In this document: one piece after another, positions 1 to 6,162 of the stretch
Layout: every line of letters starts with the position of its first letter
Numbering within the stretch: position 1 is the stretch's first letter
Assembly: GCA_964230195.1 (NCBI GenBank)
Contig: CAXRGH010000064.1
Coordinates: 1-20,667, forward strand
Source of the DNA: CAXRGH01 sp964230195
Lineage (GTDB): Bacteria; Pseudomonadota; Gammaproteobacteria; Enterobacterales; Alteromonadaceae
Reading direction: 5' to 3'
Length of the DNA stretch: 20,667 nt
Notes under the pieces: generated by a model
What the model saw: the letters and a program-made list of their open reading frames with translations, nothing else
The model's database searches: none
Told to the model about the DNA's origin: nothing
Translations under genes and position numbers: made by a program

Positions 1-1
1 T

Positions 2-985
2 CAGCAGATGATCGAAGCCGGTCTCACGCAGACGGCATCTGCTAAAGCAATTGTAAAATCCGCAATTACGTTGCTTGGTATCCTTATTGATGATTTAACC
101 GTCGAACAACGCACTCACGAACGATTCATTGAATCCATTGACCAACTGAGTATCAGTTTAGACAGTGCATTTCGCTCATTCATGGAAAACCACAAAAGCT
201 ATCAAACTTCAGTGGCACAAAACAGCACAGAAGTGAAGTTGCAAATTTTGAATGTTGAAAGTGGTATCGAAGATTACGCCGATGTTAAAAAAATTAAATC
301 TTCGGCAAACAAGGCTTTGCATAAACTACAGCAACAAATTGCAAATAGGGAGCGTCTAGATGCCGACCATCAGATATCGATATCGGTCTTTCAGAAGCGA
401 ATGGATTCACTGAGTCAGGCATTTTTAACGACTTTAAAATCCCACAAGCATAGTATTTTAAAGCGCAGAAGTTTGGCTGCCTCAGATACCTTGACTCGAC
501 TTCCAACACGAGACGCACTTGCTGAAAGAATAAAGCATCAACTAGACTTAAAGGATGCAGATGGAGACCGAGCCATTTTCATGTTGATTGATCTCGACAA
601 ATTCAAACCTATTAACGATGAATTTGGTCACATAATTGGCGATAAAACATTACAAGTAGTCTCTCGAGCCTTAAACCATTCAATGCCAAAAAATGGTTTT
701 TTATGTCGCTGGGGCGGAGACGAGTTTGTTGTTATTCAACCCGTCAATAAGCAAACGGATGCAATGAATATTGCATCTCAGTTACTCAACAACATACGTT
801 CACTCCCTCTAAAAGTACAAAATCATACTATCGCTCTAACTGCATCTATTGGCGTCACTGAAATACGCTTAAATGATGATGTGACTAGCTTGCTGGAACG
901 CGCTGACAAAAACCTCTATCGAGCAAAAGCGCAAGGGGGTGACCTTTGTATGAGTGATAAAGGTGTAATGGAGGTTTCATCATGA
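2..985 (+). CDS. GGDEF diguanylate cyclase, probably 5'-partial
   Basis: Predicted to make cyclic di-GMP from two GTP in the cytoplasm. Numbered from the first visible Met (base 8), the protein has 325 residues. Residues 1-155 are helical and charged without obvious membrane segments, probably coiled coil. The catalytic domain follows: a D-x-L-T-R-L-x-x-R entry motif near 160-168, an I-D-L-D-K-F-K metal/substrate segment near 194-200, an intact GGDEF at 236-240 and an N-L-Y-R-A-K-A-x-G-G segment at the end. The inhibitory RxxD site that normally sits five residues before GGDEF is absent (P-K-N-G there), so classical product inhibition is not expected. The frame stays open to the window edge and no ribosome site is visible before base 8, so the true start may lie upstream. 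The stop overlaps ppnN by 4 bases. The family call is secure; the sensory input is unknown. Confidence 0.9.
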   Translation, partial: QQMIEAGLTQTASAKAIVKSAITLLGILIDDLTVEQRTHERFIESIDQLSISLDSAFRSFMENHKSYQTSVAQNSTEVKLQILNVESGIEDYADVKKIKSSANKALHKLQQQIANRERLDADHQISISVFQKRMDSLSQAFLTTLKSHKHSILKRRSLAASDTLTRLPTRDALAERIKHQLDLKDADGDRAIFMLIDLDKFKPINDEFGHIIGDKTLQVVSRALNHSMPKNGFLCRWGGDEFVVIQPVNKQTDAMNIASQLLNNIRSLPLKVQNHTIALTASIGVTEIRLNDDVTSLLERADKNLYRAKAQGGDLCMSDKGVMEVSS

Positions 986-2337
986 AGAAAATCCAACTAA
1001 ACCCAACGGGACCAATGGGGCTATTGTCTCAGACAGAAGTTGACTTAATTCAACACGTTCGTGATAACCAGCTTCATCAACTATTCAGAGATTGTTGCCT
1101 AGCAGTACTGAATAGTGGTGCGCATTTAGATGATAGCGACGCACTCTTCTCGCCGTTTGATAACTTTGAAGTTAACCTCATCACCCGCGAACGCGGTGTA
1201 AAAATTGAATTAATTAATCCTCCTGAGCATGCGTTTGTTGACGGTGAACTCATGGAAGGCGTTAAAGAACACTTATTCTCAGTGCTCCGTGATCTTCTTC
1301 ACGTGGGGGCAAAATACTCAGCTCTCGACATAACAAAATGTGACGCCAGTGAGGTAACACACATTGTGTTTGATATCTTACGCCATGCCAATACCATTAA
1401 ACCGGAGACAGAACCGGCGATGGTAACCTGTTGGGGTGGACATTCAATCAACGCGCGTGAATATGACTACACAAAACGAGTAGGGTATGAACTTGGTTTG
1501 CGAAAACTGCACATTTGCACAGGCTGTGGACCGGGCGCAATGAAAGGGCCAATGAAAGGCGCTACGATAGGGCATGCCAAGCAGCGCTTCACAGAAGGTC
1601 GCTACATTGGTATCACTGAACCCGGTATTATTGCTGCGGAACCACCGAATCCTATTGTCAGTGAACTGATTATTATGCCGGACATCGAAAAGCGCCTCGA
1701 AGCCTTTGTGCGTCATACTCATGCATTGGTTATTTTCCCTGGCGGTGTCGGCACAGCCGAAGAGCTGTTGTATATTCTTGGTGTGTTGTTACACCCACAA
1801 AACAAACATCAGCAACTTCCCATCATATTGACAGGTGATGCCGAAAATGCTGACTATTTTGAAGCAATTGATGAATTCATCGGCAGCACACTCGGTACCG
1901 AGGCGCAAAATTTGTATCAAATTATCATCGATGATCCTGCGACTGTTGCGAGCGCGATCAAGGGGAAACTATCGGATATTAGACAGTATCGTGCCAGTAT
2001 AGGTGATTCTTACCACTTCAATTGGTCCTTGCACATTGCATCGGCATTTACACAACCGTTTGAACCAACACATGAAAGCATGAGCAAATTAAAACTCGAT
2101 GCACAACAGGAAACTGCCTCGCTTGCAGCCGAGTTAAGAAGACTCTTCTCAGGTATTGTTGCAGGCAATGTGAAACAACCTACGGTTGAATTAATCAAAT
2201 CCCATGGGCCATTTCAGGTCAATGCGGACCCGGCACTTATGGAAAAGCTGGACCATTTACTTCAGTCATTTGTCGATCAAGGCCGAATGAAATTACCGGG
2301 AACTAAATACATTCCATGCTATCAATTAGCTACTTAA
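982..2337 (+). CDS. ppnN: Nucleotide 5'-monophosphate nucleosidase PpnN (YgdH family)
   Basis: Cytoplasmic LOG-family enzyme that hydrolyses nucleoside monophosphates to the free base and ribose 5-phosphate. In E. coli PpnN acts on purine and pyrimidine nucleotides and is stimulated by (p)ppGpp. The 451 residues match the E. coli protein (about 454) along the whole length: an N-terminal DUF4478-type domain (about 10-140), the Rossmann-like LOG core (about 145-320), then a DUF3412-type C-terminal domain. The core carries C-G-P-G-A-M-K-G near 182-189 and the diagnostic P-G-G-V-G-T-A-E-E at 253-261. Its ATG overlaps the TGA of the upstream cyclase (ATGA), indicating translational coupling. Nothing is truncated. 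The assignment rests on motifs and full-length resemblance; regulation by (p)ppGpp here is inferred from the family. Confidence 0.95.
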   Translation: MKKIQLNPTGPMGLLSQTEVDLIQHVRDNQLHQLFRDCCLAVLNSGAHLDDSDALFSPFDNFEVNLITRERGVKIELINPPEHAFVDGELMEGVKEHLFSVLRDLLHVGAKYSALDITKCDASEVTHIVFDILRHANTIKPETEPAMVTCWGGHSINAREYDYTKRVGYELGLRKLHICTGCGPGAMKGPMKGATIGHAKQRFTEGRYIGITEPGIIAAEPPNPIVSELIIMPDIEKRLEAFVRHTHALVIFPGGVGTAEELLYILGVLLHPQNKHQQLPIILTGDAENADYFEAIDEFIGSTLGTEAQNLYQIIIDDPATVASAIKGKLSDIRQYRASIGDSYHFNWSLHIASAFTQPFEPTHESMSKLKLDAQQETASLAAELRRLFSGIVAGNVKQPTVELIKSHGPFQVNADPALMEKLDHLLQSFVDQGRMKLPGTKYIPCYQLAT

Positions 2338-2376
2338 TGTCGTAATATACTAATCTACCAAAGGAGAAGGAAAATC

Positions 2377-2790
2377 ATGGCTTCTAATCCATTAAAATAC
2401 CTAAAAATCGGCGTCGCTATCTACTTAGTTTACGCAGCGATCGTATTGGTTGTTAATTCAAACATGAACGAAACGCCAGACGAAATGGATTGGGAAGATA
2501 GACAGCGCTACAATAAAATTCAAATTGGTAAATTAGAGCTTGGCGCACTGCGTAAGGACGTTGTTTCTCACCTCGGTTCTCCTGACATTTCGGAAGCAAA
2601 GCGTGTTGCAGATAAGACCTTGAGTTTGTTTTTCTACAGAACACAGCATGTAACTTCTGATGGTATCACAACAAAGGATGAGTGTACTTCATTGCTATTC
2701 AAAGACGGCAGTTTAGTTGCCTGGGGCGCCCCCGCTGAAACCATGTACCTTGCAGAGAGTGATGATACTGACGAGGATGAGTCAATTTAG
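2377..2790 (+). CDS. DUF3192 family membrane-anchored protein
   Basis: Protein of 137 residues with one N-terminal hydrophobic segment (about 9-27), probably an uncleaved anchor or signal. A soluble domain follows with M-D-W-E-D-R at 37-42, H-L-G-S-P-D-I-S-E-A-K near 65-75, F-F-Y-R-T-Q-H near 85-91 and T-T-K-D-E-C near 98-103. These are the conserved blocks I associate with DUF3192, a gammaproteobacterial family of unknown function with a small BamE/SmpA-like look (an L-G-x-P turn and a short beta-rich domain). The C-terminus is strongly acidic. A strong ribosome site (AAGGAG) lies about nine bases before the ATG. It begins 39 bases after ppnN on the same strand and is probably cotranscribed. 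I assign no function; topology with the domain outside the inner membrane is inferred. Confidence 0.85.
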   Translation: MASNPLKYLKIGVAIYLVYAAIVLVVNSNMNETPDEMDWEDRQRYNKIQIGKLELGALRKDVVSHLGSPDISEAKRVADKTLSLFFYRTQHVTSDGITTKDECTSLLFKDGSLVAWGAPAETMYLAESDDTDEDESI

Positions 2791-2810
2791 CGAGAGCACT
2801 TCAATCCTCT

Positions 2811-2831
2811 GTCAATAATTATTGACTTTTT
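2811..2831 (+). terminator. Perfect palindrome plus T run after DUF3192 gene
   Basis: GTCAAT, spacer AATT, then ATTGAC form a perfect 16-base inverted repeat (2811-2826), followed directly by five T (2827-2831). It begins 20 bases after the DUF3192 stop. Position and T run suggest a weak, AT-rich intrinsic terminator. Perfect symmetry would also fit a dimeric regulator's operator upstream of the isocitrate dehydrogenase gene. Confidence 0.45.
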
Positions 2832-2886
2832 CATCCTCACCAGCATGATTATTCCCTTCCTGCTTCTAGCAATATAACTTATACCC

Positions 2887-2895
2887 TGCCATAAT
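2887..2895 (+). promoter_or_regulatory. Possible extended -10 promoter for the isocitrate dehydrogenase gene
   Basis: TG at 2887-2888, one base, then CATAAT at 2890-2895 is an extended -10 element with five of six matches to TATAAT. No good -35 sits at the expected spacing, which extended -10 promoters tolerate. Transcription would start about 2902, leaving a leader of roughly 65 bases. Confidence 0.35.
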
Positions 2896-2966
2896 AACGG
2901 CGTTTATGGACATCGGACCATCCCCTCGGTTCGACCGCTTTTTGTTTACTGCATAGGACGTCATAC

Positions 2967-3971
2967 ATGACACAAAATATCACAGTGATTAAAGGTGATG
3001 GTATTGGTCCCGATATCATCGATTCTGCTATCAAAATTCTCGACAAAGTCGGCTGCGACTTTAACTACGAGTTTGCCGACGCGGGTCTAATGGCACTTGA
3101 GAAACACGGCGAGTTATTACCGAAAGAAACCCTCGCACTCATTGAGAAAAACAAGGTTACATTAAAAGGGCCACTGACAACGCCAGTCGGTGAAGGCTTT
3201 ACGTCTATCAATGTAAGCCTGCGTAAACAGTTTGGCCTTTACGCAAATTTACGTCCTGTGATTTCCTTCAAGGGAACCAAAGCTCGCTACGAAGATATTG
3301 ATATCATTACGGTAAGAGAAAATACTCAGGGCATGTATTCTGGTCTTGGCCAGGTGGTTTCTGACGACGGCACTGAAGCTGAAGCCATGAGTAAAATTAC
3401 ACGTGATGGCGCAGAGCGCATTGTGACATTTGCTTACGAGTTAGCTCAACGAGAAGGAAGGAAGAAAGTCACTGCTGTGCACAAGGCGAATATTCTAAAA
3501 TCAACTTCTGGACTGTTCCTTAAAGTCGCTCGCGAAGTGGGTGAGCGTTATCCTGATATTCAATCGGAAGAAATGATTGTTGATAACACCTGTATGCAGC
3601 TTGTGATGAACCCTCATCAATTTGATGTCATTGTTACCACCAATCTTTTCGGTGATATATTATCTGATCTTTGCGCGGGTCTGGTCGGCGGATTGGGAAT
3701 GGCGCCAGGAGCTAACATTGGCGGCGATTGTGCAATCTTTGAGGCGGTTCATGGTTCTGCACCTGATATTGCCGGTAAAAACTTGGCTAACCCAACATCG
3801 GTCATACTGGCATCGGTGCAAATGCTAGAGTTTTTGAACATGCCAGAGAAGGCAGAGCGCATCAGAAATGCCCTAACAGACGTCATTGAATCCGGAGACA
3901 GAACAACCAAGGATCTTGGTGGTGATTCAGGAACCAATGAGTTCACACAAGCCGTTCTAGAACGTCTCTAG
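2967..3971 (+). CDS. NAD-type isocitrate dehydrogenase
   Basis: Decarboxylating dehydrogenase of the isocitrate/isopropylmalate family (334 residues), predicted to convert isocitrate to 2-oxoglutarate in the TCA cycle. G-D-G-I-G-P is at 10-15. The substrate segment has S80, N82, R86 and a Y-A-N-L-R-P motif ending with R96, which is the isocitrate-type pattern. R117-E-N-T-x-G-x-Y124, K173 and D206/D230/D234 provide the other expected active-site and metal ligands. In the cofactor pocket, H-G-S-A-P-D-I-A-G-K places Asp-Ile (267-268) where E. coli NADP enzyme has Lys-Tyr, the accepted signature for NAD use. It lacks the length and inserts of E. coli Icd (about 416). The alternatives, isopropylmalate or homoisocitrate dehydrogenase, are less likely given the S-x-N segment. 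It appears monocistronic. Confidence 0.88.
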   Translation: MTQNITVIKGDGIGPDIIDSAIKILDKVGCDFNYEFADAGLMALEKHGELLPKETLALIEKNKVTLKGPLTTPVGEGFTSINVSLRKQFGLYANLRPVISFKGTKARYEDIDIITVRENTQGMYSGLGQVVSDDGTEAEAMSKITRDGAERIVTFAYELAQREGRKKVTAVHKANILKSTSGLFLKVAREVGERYPDIQSEEMIVDNTCMQLVMNPHQFDVIVTTNLFGDILSDLCAGLVGGLGMAPGANIGGDCAIFEAVHGSAPDIAGKNLANPTSVILASVQMLEFLNMPEKAERIRNALTDVIESGDRTTKDLGGDSGTNEFTQAVLERL

Positions 3972-3981
3972 TTCATATTAG

Positions 3982-4010
3982 CGGTAGGCGGCTTCAATGC
4001 TCGCTTACCG
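3982..4010 (+). terminator. Hairpin after isocitrate dehydrogenase gene
   Basis: CGGTAGGCG (3982-3990) pairs with CGCTTACCG (4002-4010) as nine base pairs with one G-U wobble and an 11-base loop, ten bases after the stop codon. Only three T follow directly, so it is a moderate intrinsic terminator or a 3'-end stabilising stem. Confidence 0.5.
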
Positions 4011-4321
4011 TTTACTCCCTCTCAATACCATTCAGTCAGTTCCATAGGACTTACAATACCCTTACACTCAGTAAAATACCGTACTTTTATTTCAAAGGGA
4101 TAAACTGATAGCTGGTTGCTTCTGATCAGCCTTGTTAAGTTCGGATCATCTTACGGCTACAAAGCTGCTTTACGCACGCGTTAAGCCTATCGCAAAAGCA
4201 ACTAACAATAAACACGTATACTTTGCTGTGACGTCGCTTAATGGACTCGGCATGCCTTAAGTCCAACTAAGCGATCCCGCTGCATACAACGATCAACTAC
4301 CACTTATCTTAAGGAGCCCCC
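4011..4321. other. Gene-free stretch with inverted repeats, upstream of the comEA-like gene
   Basis: No convincing coding sequence. Two symmetrical structures are visible. GTTGCTT (4115-4121) and AAGCAAC (4196-4202) are exact complements enclosing 74 bases. Farther on, CGCTTA (4235-4240) plus GGACT (4243-4247) pair with AGTCC (4260-4264) plus TAAGCG (4268-4273), with the palindrome GGCATGCC (4249-4256) in the loop. The stretch could hold a structured 5' leader or a small RNA. I recognise no known RNA family. Confidence 0.4.
4217..4222 (+). promoter_or_regulatory. Possible -10 element for the comEA-like gene
   Basis: TATACT matches five of six consensus bases and lies about 100 bases before the start codon. 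No -35 hexamer is recognisable at normal spacing, which would suit activator dependence. The sequence TCGCAAAA at 4190-4197 lies where the downstream half of a class II CRP-type site would sit, but the other half-site is poor. Confidence 0.3.
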
Positions 4322-4678
4322 ATGGCACGTCTTAAACGATTTAAGCACTGTATTTTTTCACTAATCCTAACTAGCTTTTCTGGTATCGGTGTTGCCAATG
4401 TCTATGAAGGAAAACTCATTGACCCCATCTCCAACAATGAGACTGAACAAGTTCAAAACACAGAGTCCAAGCATTCAGTACAGTCTATCATTAACATTAA
4501 CAAAGCTGGATTAGATGAATTAAGAAGCCTTCCTTATGTTGGAGCAAAACGAGCGGAAGCTATCATTAAATACCGAGAGGAAAACGGCCCATTTAAGACT
4601 ATTGATGATGTGGCTAAGGTTAGGAATATCAGTAGCTCAATTGCCACTAAGCTGGAAGGTAAAATCACCTTTCGTTAA
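4322..4678 (+). CDS. ComEA-like secreted helix-hairpin-helix DNA-binding protein
   Basis: Small exported protein of 118 residues. Residues 1-25 form a signal peptide (basic start R-L-K-R-F-K-H, a hydrophobic core, likely cleavage near V-A-N at 24-26). A polar linker (about 30-55) leads to a ComEA-type domain at about 56-118: I-N-I-N-K-A-G-L-D-E-L near 57-67, then L-P-Y-V-G-A-K-R-A-E-A-I at 70-81, F-K-T-I-D-D-V at 91-97 and I-S-S-S-I-A-T-K-L near the end, which gives two helix-hairpin-helix units. ComEA family proteins bind incoming double-stranded DNA in the periplasm during natural transformation, although many short gammaproteobacterial homologues are untested. The ribosome site AAGGAG lies six bases before the ATG. 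The gene stands alone with no other competence gene in view, so a role in DNA uptake is inferred. Confidence 0.85.
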   Translation: MARLKRFKHCIFSLILTSFSGIGVANVYEGKLIDPISNNETEQVQNTESKHSVQSIININKAGLDELRSLPYVGAKRAEAIIKYREENGPFKTIDDVAKVRNISSSIATKLEGKITFR

Positions 4679-4701
4679 ACAAAACACCACTGAGAGACGA
4701 C

Positions 4702-4740
4702 AAAAGCCCCACCAACAACTCGCGTGTCAGTGAGGCTTTT
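4702..4740. terminator. Bidirectional terminator between comEA-like gene and galU
   Basis: AAAAGCCCCAC (4702-4712) pairs with GTGAGGCTTTT (4730-4740), with one C-A mismatch in an eleven-base stem and a 17-base loop. The A run on one side and T run on the other make it work in both directions, which suits the convergent genes on either side. Confidence 0.75.
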
Positions 4741-4754
4741 ACTCGATAATCCGC

Positions 4755-5633
4755 TTAAACCACAGATTTCAAGAACGCTTTAAAGTCTTCAGCAAGTTCT
4801 GGATGACGCAACGCATAGGTAACGTTTGCCATCATATATCCAAGCTTACTACCACAATCATGGCTCTTGCCTTTCATGTAATATGCTTCTACTTGCTTAT
4901 TGACCAAGAGTTGATCAATCGCATCAGTTAACTGTATTTCATCACCCGCACCAGGCAAGGTGGTTGCTAACAACCCCCAGATATCTGAATCCAGAACATA
5001 ACGTCCAACGACAGCGAGATCCGACGGTGCATCTTCCAATGCGGGTTTTTCAACCATGTTAACCAACTTTGACGATTCACCGGCCTTGATCTCTGCACCA
5101 GCTATGTCAACAATACCGAATTTACTGACATCCGCCTGAGACACCTGCTCCACCATAATTTGACTCGCGCCGGTAGCTTCAAATTTCGCAACCATATCTG
5201 CAAGGTTATCTTTTCTCGGGTTAGCAAGCACATCATCAATGAGTACGTCTGGCAACACTACGGCAAAAGGCGAATCACCAATGAGAGGCTTAGCACAGAG
5301 AATGGCATGCCCTAATCCCTTGGCAACCCCTTGACGCACATGCATGATGGTGACATCTTTCGGACAGATGGCTTGTACATCCTCCAACAACTGTCTCTTA
5401 ACACGTTTTTCCAAAGTTGCTTCAAGTTCAAAACTGGTATCAAAGTGGTTCTCAATGCTATTCTTACTTGCGTGAGTAACCAAAACAATTTCTCTAATGC
5501 CGGCGTCAATACACTCTTTCACAACGTGTTGGATTAACGGTTTATCTACTACTGGCAACATTTCTTTAGGTATTGCTTTAGTGGCCGGTAGCATGCGAGT
5601 TCCAAGACCCGCGACTGGTATTACTGCCTTCAT
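4755..5633 (-). CDS. galU: UTP-glucose-1-phosphate uridylyltransferase GalU
   Basis: Makes UDP-glucose from UTP and glucose 1-phosphate in the cytoplasm, feeding lipopolysaccharide, exopolysaccharide and glycogen-type synthesis. The 292-residue length is normal for bacterial GalU. The nucleotidyltransferase start G-L-G-T-R-M-L-P-A-T-K-A-I-P-K-E-M-L-P lies at about 9-27, followed by V-D-K-P-L-I-Q. Later conserved blocks include V-V-L-P-D-V-L-I near 124-131, V-E-K-P near 193-196 and G-A-G-D-E-I-Q-L-T-D-A-I near 227-238. A near-perfect ribosome site (AAGGAG, six bases from the ATG) fixes the start. It is monocistronic, bounded by a terminator on one side and a divergent gene on the other. Confidence 0.97.
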   Translation of the reverse strand: MKAVIPVAGLGTRMLPATKAIPKEMLPVVDKPLIQHVVKECIDAGIREIVLVTHASKNSIENHFDTSFELEATLEKRVKRQLLEDVQAICPKDVTIMHVRQGVAKGLGHAILCAKPLIGDSPFAVVLPDVLIDDVLANPRKDNLADMVAKFEATGASQIMVEQVSQADVSKFGIVDIAGAEIKAGESSKLVNMVEKPALEDAPSDLAVVGRYVLDSDIWGLLATTLPGAGDEIQLTDAIDQLLVNKQVEAYYMKGKSHDCGSKLGYMMANVTYALRHPELAEDFKAFLKSVV

Positions 5634-5752
5634 TATTATCTCCTTTTATGCAAATTACGTTTTACCATGTTTTTCACTAAATAAAAACACAGATGCGTAA
5701 TTGGTTCATGCTATAGTAGGTCACGATTGTTGCAAATAAATGGACACAAACG

Positions 5753-6076
5753 ATGAAAATCTACTTTTCAGCAAAACAACTGCCTGGTTTGAATGACATG
5801 ACAGTCAATGAGCGATTAAAGGTCATTGAATTAGCATCAAAAAAACTAACGGTGCCTGAAAAATTTTTACTCAATTTGGTTAAGTTATTTGTGTTAGTGC
5901 CTGCATTTGTACTGATTTTCAGATGGGCAAAAGATTGGTCTAGCATAGGATATGCGCTTGTGCTCTTCATGGTGTATCCCATTATATTGAGGCCGTTCCA
6001 ATACGGGGTATGTGCTCAATACATTCCTGCAGTATTAGCAAAGATGAAACAGCAAACAGTTGAAACTGATGAGTAG
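5753..6076 (+). CDS. Small two-helix inner-membrane protein, possibly DUF6170
   Basis: Protein of 107 residues. The N-terminal 38 residues are soluble and carry M-K-I-Y-F-S-A-K-Q-L-P, which looks conserved-family-like. Two hydrophobic helices follow (about 40-57 and 63-79), then a short polar tail. I tentatively relate it to the uncharacterised DUF6170 family of Alteromonadales, from memory of the start motif and the two-helix layout; this is not a firm match. It is divergent from galU with 119 bases between them, which must hold both promoters. No ribosome site is obvious before the ATG (only GGACACAAACG). No function can be assigned. Confidence 0.7.
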   Translation: MKIYFSAKQLPGLNDMTVNERLKVIELASKKLTVPEKFLLNLVKLFVLVPAFVLIFRWAKDWSSIGYALVLFMVYPIILRPFQYGVCAQYIPAVLAKMKQQTVETDE

Positions 6077-6103
6077 GCTGAGAGTTGTTTGTCTGCACTG
6101 CCG

Positions 6104-6143
6104 GGAGACCCCCGTCCATTCAATACATGGCCTGATAGTCTCC
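6104..6143. repeat. Nested inverted repeat between convergent genes
   Basis: GGAGAC (6104-6109) pairs with GTCTCC (6138-6143), and inside it CCAT (6116-6119) pairs with ATGG (6127-6130). It lies between the convergent two-helix membrane protein gene and mlaA and could protect or end either transcript. There is no T run, so I do not call it an intrinsic terminator. Confidence 0.25.
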
Positions 6144-6162
6144 TGTACCTCTAAGACGACAC

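Noticed and set aside
2906..2956. 16-codon ORF before the isocitrate dehydrogenase gene as a real gene
   Set aside because: No ribosome binding site and no recognisable peptide; kept only as part of an attenuator hypothesis.
4261..4273. GTCCAAC followed by TAAGCG near GTTAAGY-like words, reminiscent of integron attC core sites
   Set aside because: No properly ordered pair of core sites in one folded unit, no integrase and no cassette array; the consensus is short enough to occur by chance.
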